From: Macrostomum hystrix
Taxonomy: Eukaryota; Platyhelminthes; Macrostomidae
Assembly (NCBI GenBank): GCA_950097015.1
Contig: CATNEN010000025.1
Span: forward strand, 1,953,001 to 2,017,000
DNA length: 64,000 nucleotides
Reading direction: 5' to 3'
Shown here: piece after piece, positions 41,608 through 53,510 of the stretch
Layout of the letters: each line of letters opens with the position of its first letter
How positions within the stretch are numbered: the first letter of the stretch is position 1
Translations under genes and position numbers: made by a program
Notes under the pieces: model-generated
What the model was told of the DNA's origin: nothing
Databases searched by the model: none
Seen by the model: the letters and a program-made list of their open reading frames with translations, nothing else

Positions 41608-44600
41608 TCAGGCCAGTTCTCGATTCTCGACGCAGCGAGAAGCGGCCACAAGCCAGGCAGCTGGGCGCTCCCGCCTTGCTAGCAGATCGGCCAACTGAGG
41701 AGAGGCAGGGTTCAGTAGTTTGGGATTCGGGTTCTGCAGTTCGGGATTCGGGTTTGGCAGTTCGGGATTCGGGTTTGGCAGTTCGGGATTCGGGTTTTGC
41801 AGTTCAGGATTCAGGTTTGGCAGTTTGGGATTCGGGTTTTGCAGTTCGGGATTCGGGTTTGGCAGTTCGGGATTCGGGTTTTGCAGTTCAGGATTCAGGT
41901 TTGGCAGTTTGGGATTCGGGTTTTGCAGTTCGGGATTCGGGTTTGGCAGTTCTAGATTCGGTTTCGCAGTTTGGGATTCGGGTTTGGCAGTTCGGGATTC
42001 GGGTTTTGCAGTTCAGGATTCAGGTTTGGCAGTTTGGGATTCGGGTTTGGCAGTTCTAGATTCGGTTTTGCAGTTTGGGATTCGGGTTTGGCAGTTTAGG
42101 AATCGGGCTTGACAGTTTGGGATTCGGGTTTGGCAGTTTGGGATTCGGGTTTGGCAGTTCTAGATTCGGGTTTTGCAGTTCGGGATTCGGGTTTTGCAGT
42201 TCGGGATTCGGGTTTGGCAGTTCGGGATTCGGGTTTTGCAGTTCAGGATTCAGGTTTGGCAGTTTGGGATTCGGGTTTTGCAGTTCGGGATTCGGGTTTG
42301 GCAGTTCTAGATTCGGTTTTGCAGTTCGGGATTCGGGTTTGGCAGTTCGGGATTCGGGTTTTGCAGTTCAGGATTCAGGTTTGGCAGTTTGGGATTCGGG
42401 TTTTGCAGTTCGGGATTCGGGTTTGGCAGTTCTAGATTCGGTTTTGCAGTTTGGGATTCGGGTTTGGCAGTTTGGGAATCGGGCTTGACAGTTTGGGATT
42501 CGGGTTTGGCAGTTTGGGATTCGGGTTTGGCAGTTCTAGATTCGGGTTTTGCAGTTCGGGATTCGGGTTTGGCAGTTCTAGATTCGTGTTTGGCAGTTCG
42601 GGATTCGGGTTTTGCAGTTCAGGATTCAGGTTTGGCAGTTTGGGATTCGGGTTTTGCATTTCGGGTTTCGGGTTTGGCAGTTCGGGATTCGGGTTTTGCA
42701 GTTCAGGATTCAGGTTTGGCAGTTTGGGATTCGGGTTTGGCAGTTCGGGATTCGGGTTTTGCAGTTCAGGATTCAGGTTTGGCAGTTTGGGATTCGGGTT
42801 TTGCAGTTCGGGATTCGGGTTTGGCAGTTCTAGATTCGGTTTTGCAGTTTGGGATTCGGGTTTGGCAGTTTGGGAATCGGGCTTGACAGTTTGGGATTCG
42901 GGTTTGGCAGTTCTAGATTCGGGTTTGGCAGTTCGGGATTCGGGTTTTGCAGTTCGGGATTCGGGTTCGGCAGTTCTAGATTCGGGTTTGGCAGTTCGGG
43001 ATTCGGGTTTGGCAGTTTGGGAATCGGGCTTGACAGTTTGGGATTCGGGTTGGTGTGCAGAATCAGATAAGTAAACAGAATTGCCTACAGCCAGCTCACC
43101 TGGCCGGATCTGACCACTATGCCGTGGGCGGACAGCAGCTTGGCCTTGGTGGCGGCGATGCCTTGCGGCATGACGCCGCAGCAGGCGTCCTCGAGCAGGG
43201 CGGTGCGGAAGCCCAGCTCCTGCGCGTGGGCAGCCGTGGAGCCCACGCAGACGTCTGTAGCCAGGCCGCACACCACCAGGTCGCAAACGCCCAATTTGCT
43301 CAACCGCTCATGCAGATCAGTTTTTTTGAGCTTATTGTTATCCCAGAAGGCTGAGTAGCTGTCTATGTCCGGATCAGTGCCTTTGTACACCTTCATGTGA
43401 TTGCTCGCCACCTGTTTAACAGTAGAAAGAGCACGATATTTTCAGCCCTATAGAAATACTAACGGGGTGTTTCAAATACCCAATGCCTACTTCACGATAA
43501 CTCCCAAACCGAATGACCAATTTTCGTGAAAGTCCACCATGTGGATCAAAATGTTCCACACTTAACGATGACAAAGTTTTTCAGAGCCATCCGAATTTTG
43601 TGAAATTTTTTGAGCATAAAAAGGTGCCAATATATGTGGTTCTTGCCACCAGAAACTAGAACCCCGTGGTGAATGGTTGGGTTGTGATTTTTTAATGAGA
43701 ACTGAGTACTTTAATGCGAATCTCATCACGCTAGTTACTCACCTTAAGATCCGGATGCAGTTCTGAGCCGTGCGAGTTCTGCACGCAGTGTCGCGGCCAC
43801 ATTATCTGCTCAATCGGGCCGTAAGAACTAGTCTCAAGCACAACTGTATCGTTCAGGCCAACCTTGCTGGCGTCCTTGATCTTGCGATCGTATTAAATGT
43901 ATTAAATGTAATGATTGAATATGGCAACATTCAACACAGCCTGACCCAGTACACAGCCTGACCCAGTACACAACCTGACCCAGTACACAGCCTGACCCAG
44001 TACACAACCTGACCCAGTACACAGCCTGACCCAGTATACAGCCTGACATATTATACAGCCTGACCCAGTACACAGCCTGACCGATTATACAGCCTGACCC
44101 ATTATACAGCCTGACCCAGTACACAACCTGACTCAGTACACAGCCTGACCCAGTACACAACCTGACAATTTTACAGCCTGACCCAATACAGCCAAATTTG
44201 GCCCTTTTTATCAGCTAAATCGGCAGCTAAAAGTGCCAGCAAAGCTCACTTTGGACTTGTCACTCAAACGACGCTTGGCCAAGTTGTCCAAGAAGGAGAT
44301 GTGATCAGTTGGATGCCAGTCGAAAGAATAAACAATGGTTTTAAATTCACCGGCATGCTTCGCGATGACATCATTGATGACTGGAACAACATCGGCGCCG
44401 TCCTCCTTGGCCGGGTAGGCCTTCAAAGCCAGGCTACCCGTTATAAAATCATTTTGCACGTCAACTATAACCATAGCAACCTGGCCAAAGAAGATGGTAT
44501 CCAACCATGGCTGGCCACGGGCTGACATGTCAGACAGGGACACAAGACTGTCCTGGATTATTAGATTATTAAGATTAATTGATTAAATGATTTTGTTTGA

Positions 44601-45395
44601 ATAAATTCCATCTGTCTATTACATGTGCATTCTTTCTATAATCAGTAATCCTGTTAATATTTTTTTATAATCATAGGGCCTAATGTTCTGGTTATTCCTT
44701 TTTTCTAATTATTCCATTTCTGTTAATAATTTATCTAATAATTGTTCCCCTCAATCAGTTCTCTAATCATTCTGTTCCCATTGATTATTTATCTAATCAT
44801 TTATGTTCCTGATAATAATTTATCTAATTGTCATATTCCTGTTTGTCCTTGCTTTAAGTGTTGTGTTGCCTGTAACTCCAGTGCTCTCATGAGCAATTTC
44901 TACACTCTTCTCATTGCAATTGACAAGCTTGTCCATTGGTTAACTTATAAGTTTTCTTTCATTGCTTTCTCTTAGCAAAATCTCAAATATCTTGAACACT
45001 AGAAGTTATTATTTTATTTTCAGTTACTTCTACTTTTACCTAAATATAAGTTTGAACTCACCTTATCTTTGTCCAAAAAATGAAAAATGTCTTCTAAATC
45101 AGCTTCACTCAGTGTGCCACTAGTAGCAATAGACTCAACAAGAGCTTTCACTTCTGTTTTGTCAAGTGCATTATCTCTAAAAAATGAAGTTGAATTTTAT
45201 GGCTACTGAGAATCACTTTATCACCATGCATTTTACTTTAGAATTTCCATTGAAATACGTCTAAAAATAACTTTTAAACATTTCAGATAAAACTTACTTG
45301 TTTTCATCAAATGTGTGGAAGACATTCTCAACATCTGCTTTGGAAAAACTTTTGCCTTGAAACTGGCTAAAAAACATGCTATTCTTTTCAGACAT
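41608..45395 (-). CDS. Naam: Nicotinamidase with N-terminal EF-hands (Naam / PNC-1 type)
   Basis: It converts nicotinamide to nicotinic acid and ammonia in NAD+ salvage. Minus-strand exons are 45395-45298, 45176-45062, 44552-44250, 43880-43743, 43411-43100 and 41694-41608. Phases fit (2, 0, 0, 0, 0) and give 350 residues (Drosophila Naam about 357). The first two exons and the start of the third hold two EF-hand loops: DENKDNALDKTE, and DKDKDSLVSLSD with the canonical D-x-D-x-D spacing. The isochorismatase fold follows, with catalytic Asp near residue 102 (VIVDVQNDF), Lys near 228 (KVYKGTDPD) and Cys near 273 (GLATDVCVG), plus a DWHPTDH metal site and WPRHCVQ. The exon 4 acceptor could be six bases further in. 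A good acceptor (CCCTTTCAG) lies 6 bases before the ATG. Intron 5 is almost entirely minisatellite. Confidence 0.94.
41710..43055. repeat. 21 bp minisatellite in nicotinamidase intron 5
   Basis: About 63 copies of a unit close to GGCAGTTCGGGATTCGGGTT plus T. Variant units (CTAGATTCGG, AGGATTCAGG, TGGGAATCGGGCTTGACAG) recur in the same order several times, so multi-unit blocks of about 300 bp were duplicated. Six open frames here are artefacts of the 21 bp period. Confidence 0.95.
43930..44195. repeat. 17 bp minisatellite in nicotinamidase intron 3
   Basis: About 15 copies of CAGCCTGACCCAGTACA with an A/G change (CAACCTGACC) alternating in part. Confidence 0.92.
44560..45055. other. Nicotinamidase intron 2
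   Basis: AT-rich with repeated TTATCTAATNATT-type strings; no other feature seen. Confidence 0.45.
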
Positions 45396-47738
45396 ATTGA
45401 GCTGAAAGGGCAAATATATAAAACTGTAATTGATTGAAATGCTAAATATATTTGGTCATTATAAAATTTTTATATACACACATTTTTTAATTACTAAACT
45501 TTGGTGCATACAAAGATAAATAAGGTAGCTATCAAATATAAATTATATAGCTAGCTATGAATATAATATTGCAATTGTGGTACAATTGGAAAGCAAATTG
45601 TGGATTTGAAGTTTTTAAGTGATACTATCAAGTATCAGTATTCAAGTATATGCCTTGCTATATAAGAAAAAGTGAGATTTTGTTCCATCATCAATTTGAA
45701 GTGTCCTCTACATAGATTAGGCCAGATATACTATAATATGTGTACTATTTATAGATACTAAACTATGTATGGGTGCACTATGCATAGATACTAAACTTTC
45801 TTTGCACGTTAAACTGTGTGTTAGGGGCCTATTCTGCATGTTAAACTACATTGAAATGCACTTGCATCTCAAATCTCAAACTGCCAACTAAACTGATTAG
45901 CTAGATACAACATTTTTCCCATTTAAACCACAAATATAGTATCTGAAGATATACCACAAAATTTTGGTTTTGTAAATCAAAGCAAATTAAAAGGCAATGA
46001 CAATTAAAAACCCTACAAAACACAAATCTAAAAACAAAAACTGGGATCAGTACTAATATTTTTTCTGTTTACAAATAACAAATAACAATAGCCACATACA
46101 GTTTTCTTTAAGATTCTACTCTGAATGTATCAATATAGTGCAAGGACCGTAGGACGATACAGTACACTTCAACACTTCTTACTGTTGTCGTAGGGCCCTT
46201 TCTTATTATGTTTGGGTTCCCCGACAGACATTTTTAAGCGAATTTTTTTTCGCTTTCTTTTTTTAATTTTTTTAATTTTTATTTTATTTCATTTTCATTT
46301 CATTACATTTTTTTCATTTCATGTAATGAAATAATTAATATATTTGAAATTGTTATTAAAGTCAAAATAGTTATTGTGCACTATTATTACAACTAAATTA
46401 TGCTAAATCGGCTTATATAACCGGTATTTTCGTACGGATGTTTTGTATTAATTATGTTCCTAGTATTTGTTTAAACTACGCTTGACAAGTTAAACAGCCG
46501 GGTCGTTCTCAAAACTTCGGTCAGGTATGAATTAACAAATGCCAGTGATTTAAAAGAGTGGAGCTGTTAAAATCTATGTCTGGAGAAGGAAACTTAATGC
46601 AATATTTTTTATTTTATTCAACTTTTCCAGTTTTGAGAATGCTTAAATCTTTAAATAATAATTCTAGTGTCAATTTAAAGTTATCGCGCTAGCTCACAAC
46701 GATTACACTAAAGATGAAGCCAAGTGTAAATATATTTGAAATAAAATAGTTTCATATTATAATACTTATATAAAAACAAAAGAGTGGAGACAAAAACTCT
46801 AGCTCCCACATCTAAGTTTCTTGTTTACTATCCAAACGGGCTGATTTGGACAGGGAAATTTTTTCTTCATTTTTTTACTTTTTAAGCTGCTAACAGTGCT
46901 AAATAATAAAAACTGTAAAAAATTGCCCTGACTGACCAAAACACGAAATCAAACATTTCTTTTTTTTCCAAATATATAGAAAAGTATTTTTTTGTAGCTT
47001 TGAATTCATATCTCTTATCAAAAAATACTTTTTTTGATTTTTCTTTTTAAAATGTCTTTTTTTGAAGCACAGTTTTTTTTCTATAAGTCTAACATAACTT
47101 GATTTATTGTTTTTTATTTAAGCTGAAACCTCCATTGGTAGTTTTATATAATTCAAGCTTTGAAAAATTGTACAATATGTTATATACATCTGAACCAGTT
47201 TTGCATGCACTGCAGATTTTCCAGATTTTATCTTTTTTTAATGTTTTTTTTCTATAAGTTTTACATAACATAGGCCATGGTCAATAATATAAGCTCAAAC
47301 TTGACCAGCATATTCCCTACATCTCAAGCTTTGAAAAGAGGTATAGATTAGCTTGTATATTGCATACTAGTTTTGCAGGTACTCCAAATATTAGTTTTTA
47401 CTATGCTTTTCAATGTTGTTGTGGTACATGACTTCAGTCGCAATTAATTAGTTAGGCTGAAACGTGAAATCCATATTTTATATGTATAAAGCTTCGAAAT
47501 GTGTAACTATATAAAGTATAAACCTTTCGTAGTATGTACTTTTCAATTTTTGATTCACTCGAACGCAGTCGCCCAATCATTTTTGTGTTAAAAATAGTTA
47601 ATTATATTGTTATACATTTAAATAAGTTTTGCAAATGCTACAAATAAGAGAACAACAGACTTACATAGACTACTATATACTATTTCATTATTAATAAAAC
47701 CATTTTTATTAACAATAATTTGTGTTTTACTTCAGCCA
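45396..47738. other. Long AT-rich gap without recognisable gene
   Basis: The left edge must hold the promoter of the nicotinamidase gene. T-rich tracts occur near 46250 and 47000-47100. I see no coding signal, RNA gene or TE ends. Confidence 0.5.
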
Positions 47739-49068
47739 ATGGTCTACAACAAAGCAAAGAAAAGGGCTTCTAATAGACAATATGTAAATAAGAAGATGGC
47801 AGATGATGCTGAAAGCTATCAGAATTATAAAAGGAGAAAGGCTAAGGAATATTATTGGAAAAGAGCTGCAGTCCGTGTTGGAGCCTGTGTTGAAGCACAA
47901 GCTGAGTTTTGTGCTGAAGCTCAAGTTGAAGCTTGTGCTGAATCACCGAATGGAGTTTGTGTTGAAGCACAAGCTGAAGCACGGGCTAATGAAAGAAAGG
48001 ATAGAAAAGGCCTGGTTCGGACTCTAGCTGCTGTGAGGAGAGAATCTGCAAAGAAAGATAAGCGTCATCTCCGTATATTGGCGGATCTAAACACCCTGAA
48101 AACACAGTATAAGACCTTAAAGTCTAAGTATCGCCTGCTGCAGCAAAAGATCAGGCGAAGCAGCTTATCTAATAGACCCAAAACTTCCGATTCCTCTATC
48201 CAGTCAGCAGTTGATGACGAAGCCACCACTCATATCGTCCAAACTATAATTGCCCTAAAGCGAAAGCCTGAGATACAACTTCTCGTGCGCGATATGGTTG
48301 AGACAGCTGGAAACCCCGGCAGCGACGATGAAAGTGCTAAGATGCACGCCTAAGGTTCTTAAGGCAAAGCCACCATGTCAAGACAATCTCAAGCGCAACG
48401 CGGTCATTGGCTTTTTTTGTGATGACGGCAACACACGCTCAACTGCTGGGAAGAAGGAGACTGTAGGGCGAGGCAACCGGAAGAAGCAGAAAAGGATCCT
48501 GCTCTACAGCATGGAGGTTCTTCTGTGGAAGTTCAGAGCAGAAAATCCATCCATTTCCCTAAGCCGTGCCACATTTTACCGTCACCGACCAGCATATGCA
48601 GTGCATCCAACTCTATCCGACCGGCAGCAGTGTCTGTGCTCGAAGTGCGAAAACCTCGACCTTCTAGTCGAGGGTCTCCATTCCGTGAGACTTGTCAGAG
48701 CTAACGACAAGCACGCTCTGCTGCTGGAAATTGTTTGCTCAGTTGGTTCAGCCGCCTGTCTCAGTAATTTGTGCCAGATTTGCCATGAAAAACCCGCGAT
48801 ACTCAGCCAAAACATTGTTGGTATTTCACATGTCACTTATAGCAAATGGGAGCCAAAGGAGGACTCAACCGGCATGGAGATCGTCAGCCGAAATGTCACT
48901 TGCGAAGTAGCCATCAATGAGTTACACAAGCAGCTTCGGGATTATGGCTCCCATTTTATGCGGCTGCGCCACCAGTACCGAGCTATTCGGGATCTGCGGT
49001 CTAGTCTAGGCGAGAATCATTTGGCACTTCATATTGACTTCAGTGAAGCTTATGGAGCTCCGTGTTGA
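47739..49068 (+). pseudogene. Transposase-like gene remnant with frameshift and 3' truncation
   Basis: Two overlapping frames (47739-48353 and about 48344-49068) together give one protein-like sequence. The N-terminal frame has a basic, coiled-coil-prone region (SYQNYKRRKAKEYYWKRAA) and an Ala/Glu-rich repeat (VEAQAE). The second has GFFCDDGNTRSTAGKK, LLYSMEVLLWKFRAENP, CLCSKCENLDLLVEGL and ALHIDFSEAY. This series of motifs is common in transposon-derived proteins of invertebrates, in which the DFSE/DYSE element probably carries the first catalytic Asp. A stop (TGA) follows directly after it, so the rest of the catalytic domain is missing. I cannot name the superfamily. The frameshift lies near 48344-48353. 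Confidence 0.7.
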
Positions 49069-49764
49069 CGACTCTGTGTGTGTTAAACCATGTGTGTGTT
49101 AAACCATACTAGACATAGTATGTATGGGTTTAACTCTGTCTTGTTTGTTGACCTCATGCCAAGGAAGGCATCGTTTTTTCTACATGTTATTAATTCACTA
49201 AAATACATTAAGTAGCCCTATTAATTTAAAAGAACATGTTCTCGGAACAAAGAACATGTTCGGAGTTGCCTATTAGGCGACCGTCGCACATGTTCGATTA
49301 CTGTTTCTTAGACCCTATCTCTGTCAACACGGGTGAGTTAAAAGTGACACCAGTTGCAACCGGTTTTCTGACACGCGCGCGCGCATCGGGACTACTAGCC
49401 ACTAAGTTTAGATAAAGTTTAGATAATTTTTTAGATTGGAACCTTAGATTTTAATTTATATAACCCCTAACCCCTTTAACTAATTTTGCTCTAGATTTTA
49501 AGCGCCTGCGTCAGCAAAGCGGCGTTTCTAATTAGTATAACAGAGAAGTAGGCCCTATCACTAATTACTAATTACTAATTATATCATATCGCGCGGCAGC
49601 CTTTCAAAACGACTTACAAATTATTTTAAATGGCGACCGCCCACCAATAATTTCATTAATTTCCTTTTTTTTCCTTTTTTCGCTTTAAGCGAAAATTAAA
49701 ACAAAAAACACGAACTCTCGAGCCAGAGTGTAGTCCGTCTCTGACGCCGAACTATGCTTTAAAA
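49069..49764. other. Gap with no supported gene
   Basis: It includes two copies of AAAGAACATGTTC near 49230-49262, which are palindromic around GAACATGTTC. No coding signal. Confidence 0.4.
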
Positions 49765-49881
49765 ATGTACGGCATGAAAAGTTTCGCTAATGATTTGATA
49801 CTGAAGAAACTTTTAATTAAAGTGTGTTCTGGCGGCCTTTTTGGATGCCTCTTTATGATCCTATTTCTGCCTGACCCAAAG
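49765..49881 (+). CDS. Possible first exon of a type II membrane protein
   Basis: From ATG at 49765 (or 49774), 39 codons run in phase 0 to a consensus-like donor AAAG|GTATGG. The product has a short cytoplasmic part (MYGMKSFANDLILKKLL), a hydrophobic span (GGLFGCLFMILFL) and an exit PDPK. That layout is typical of Golgi glycosyltransferase first exons. The next phase-compatible exon I can see on this strand is at 63949, 14 kb away, beyond receptor B. No family can be named. Confidence 0.35.
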
Positions 49882-52400
49882 GTATGGATCAATTATTTCA
49901 CCAGATACTGCTGCTAGCTACAACTGATTGACGCATGTCCATGCTACACAATGACACCTCAGACACACTAATTAGTCAAGTACTTTTTCAGATATTCTCA
50001 TTTAAAGTGTGCTTTCTCTGCTTCTTTGCGGCTTTCCCCTGGACATGAAAAAATGGACAAATCATGCATGATCTATGGCAAAAAACATGCGTGTTTCATG
50101 ACTCATGTATGATGTATGCATGTTTTTTGAAAACACATGCATAAAGGAATCCATGTAATTTCTCCACATCATATGCATGTATGACCCATGTATTCCCTTT
50201 TCACATGCATATGGCTTATCATTGGTGCTTTGGTACGGTTTATACATTTTCTCCGCGCAGCCTAGCCTGTACGTAGTATAGACGCCAGCGTCTTCTTTTC
50301 GATGAACGTTTCAGCTAGTTCTATACTTAAGCAGTCTTTAAGATGATAATCACAAAATAACAAAGAAATGTTACACTTCGCTCGTCTGAATGACATTTTG
50401 GATTACACAATTGACGTAACAGCTCTGTGGCCGGGATTTAAATCTTCCTTCAAATTTTATTTAGACGTGTATTTTCAAATACGTGTATTTTCAAATACGT
50501 GTATTTTCAAATACGTGTATTTTCAGAGATCGAGAGCGCCAATCAGAGAAAACCAAGCTTATCAGTACTATCAGCTTGCTTTGACAATTCTTGCACAGAA
50601 ATATTTTTCCTAATTAGAACAAAAATAGAAAAATAGTCGTGCAATGTTTAAATTCCTTAGCAACAAATGGCGAATGGCCGGGATTCATTATTCAGTTAGG
50701 ACCAATGAAGAAATAACTATAGTGACTATAAAATTTCTAAAACTACAATTTTATACTGCTATACTTCTATACTACATTTCTACTAATATTTTATACTTCT
50801 ATACTACAAATAGCATACTGGACAACTGGACTTTATGCAACTGGATTTGCTTTTACGAATCATGCCTTACGTACGTGTTCGGTCCTGGCTGCTATAGCTC
50901 GTCGTTTGTTCTCCCGGGCCACTTGGTTCAAGCTGTTTTTAATTGTCGCCCAGACGTCCGGTAGTCGCTCAATCGACAACGTGAAGCACTTCCGAAGAAG
51001 CCCTGTGAACAGATGTATAGGGCATAGCGAAATCACATTTACACTAAGAAATATCAAATCGTGTAGCCATCAACAGCTGCCTTGTTCTGTTTCCTGTTCC
51101 ATGACAGTACATGATTGACGATGATGGAAACAATTAACTGCAAATATTTACTCACGTTGTTGCAACTCCTCTACTTGGGAAGCAGGTGCATGATTGCTGC
51201 CTGTCAGTTCGATTGCCACAACGTGAATCGATAATATATCGCGAAAAATATATATATCGCGAAACTCTGATGTCGGATGCGTAGCTTGACGTTCGCCCCA
51301 GTGATTGACACAAATGTCGATCTGAATCAAATAGGTATGACGAGTCATACCATTGACATTAAACAAATGAGTGGTGTGACCGTATGATCCATGTGACATG
51401 AAATTTTATACGTACGTCTTGACGCATGTCCCACTACACAATGACATAACGCAACAATTTATCATAACGCACTGGTTTTATCTAGTATTCTACTAATACG
51501 TACTGATTTGAGATTCCAGCTGTCATAGTCGGGCTACCAATGGACTAGACTTGCCCAATCAATCACGCAAATCCGAATGACTCCTCCTTAATTGCTTTAA
51601 TTCTAATACAGCTTGGCTATGTCTTGATAGGAAGTGTATGAAATAAGTAAGACGCTTTTAACGCGAGTAAGTAAGACTGTTTAAAACGCGAGTGAGCGCG
51701 GAACTCATGTTGTCTTCATCAATTTTATTCTTGTATTTTTACTATAATTTGGGGTGGCGTACCCCACTAAAACACGGAACTCAGTTTAACAAAATGGAAT
51801 AATAATATTTTTTTGCGCAAATTTGTCTTCTAAAATATTCGGTAATTATACAATGCCTCACTTTAAAGTAACATGGATATTAAAGAAACAAATAAGACGT
51901 AACAACCCATATTGACCATTACTGTAGCTATTGTTTAATAATAACATTTGGTAATAGCTATACATATAAATACGCTCGTATAACGAAACTTTAATCTTTA
52001 AAGATGATATTAAATAAACTACTGCATCGCAAAGAAGCTTCAGGAAGATAGCTGGTAAAAAATAGATTGACGAATATATTCATAGATATAGCTCTTATGA
52101 GCAATGGAGCATTACTATTTAAAATACTATTCTATACTACCTGGCTGTTTTGAAGTTTATATTTCTCATTGTTAAAAAATTTAATTGTTTTCAAGCAAGC
52201 ATTCTAAAAATTTAACAGTTAATATTTAGATGCACAAAAAATTATACGTTTTGACATTAGTCTGATGCGTATGCTTCGGTTTACTAAGAAACGGGGCTCC
52301 TTTTGTGTTAAAACTTCAATATAGTTATCGGGAAATGCCCAGCTCGAGGACCACTATAAGTTTCTAGAAGGACCAATCTTTAGATCTAGTGGTCCAGTGT
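49882..52400. other. Intron or intergenic region, no gene supported
   Basis: Contains a CATG/ATGCAT-rich stretch at 50045-50220 and four copies of AAATACGTGTATTTTC at 50475-50530. Open frames of 60-106 codons lack coding bias. Confidence 0.4.
50475..50530. repeat. 16 bp repeat, about 3-4 copies
   Basis: Tandem copies of ACGTGTATTTTCAAAT. Confidence 0.8.
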
Positions 52401-52429
52401 AGTGTCAGCTTGTTTGTACTTCTATCTCC

Positions 52430-53510
52430 CCGTGTTATTATTCACTGCTTATTTTGTATTTTTAGACGCGTGTTTTTTTAGCTAAAAGTCACCCACGCCA
52501 AGCCGGGCCGGACCAGCCGGGGGAGCGGACGCCCACCACCCCTCGATCGCTACCCCTGGGCTACAATCCCGGCCAATCAGCGAACGACCCGGCCTGACTA
52601 CCTGTCGACCCTCGGCAAGAAGCTACCCCGGGGCTCAGAACGGCGGTCGCGAGTCTACTGTGATTTGTCGCCTTGGCTCAAGCTATACAGCCAGGCATCC
52701 ACCTCGCCGATCGACCTTATTTGGGGATTTGGGGTTAACATGACTCTATAAAAGGAAGCGTGTTTTAGCAGTGACTTTTTATCGTTCTTCGCGATTCGCC
52801 TCACACTTTGAGAAGCACGTGCAAGCTAGTCCACTTTGTTTTGTCTCGCCCCGCCCGACCACGCTCCGCTTGTTCAGTTAGGTAGCTTTCGGCGCTACGC
52901 GTCTCGAGAGTGCGCCGCTGACAAGGGTGGTCTAGATAGGCGCTTGTTGTCGAAGTCAGTACGGGCTCTCTTCGGAGACTCCGCCGTCAGGCAGAAGGAG
53001 TGCCAACCGATAGGATCTGTCGGGGCAGCGCTGAAAGCAGAGACAACCGGAGCCTCTCGGGAAGAGTAGGGCGCAGATTAGGCCAGTTTAAGTAAAAATT
53101 TTATATCCAATTTCCCCGGACCAAATTTTGCTTTTTACTGTGAGCGCGCTATAATTGCTTTCCGTGCGAATATATCCCACATTCTGTCAGTGTAACTTTT
53201 GAATAAAGTTGAGCAAGTAAAACGAGAGTCAAATCAATTCCTATTCTTATCTGGAGTCGGCGAGTCACAAAACAGACTAAATCACTCCCAATCAAATTAT
53301 TCGAGTCTTCGTGTTCATACTGTGTTGTTCTTTTTTTATTGTGAGTTTCGCCGGGCCGGAGGACGACACGCTTATATATTCTCATCGCTTATCTATTCCG
53401 CTTCGCTCGCTACCCCAGTCTCTTAACGCAATTTATTTTCAGATTTCCCCTGCTGCTATTGAACCGATTGGTAGAACACCGACACCGGTGAATGGTGAAT
53501 AGTCGCTAGC
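52430..53510 (+). mobile_element. Possible LTR-like module (TATA box to poly(A) signal)
   Basis: A GC-rich block in AT-rich surroundings holds TATAAAA at 52747-52753 and AATAAA at 53202-53207, about 450 bp apart, with no coding frame between. After it come a GTGAGT donor-like site (about 53340), a pyrimidine-run acceptor (TTTATTTTCAG near 53442) and TTGGTAGAACACCGACACC, which could be a primer-binding site. I cannot fix the ends or a target duplication and see no gag or pol. A noncoding promoter region is an alternative. Confidence 0.35.

Noticed and set aside
43440-43740. Transposon-like sequence in nicotinamidase intron 4
   Set aside because: It looks unlike the neighbouring intron, but I found no ends, target duplication or second copy in the window.
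49180-49330. Clustered GAACATGTTC palindromes as regulatory sites
   Set aside because: Only two close copies and no nearby supported start; not enough for a call.
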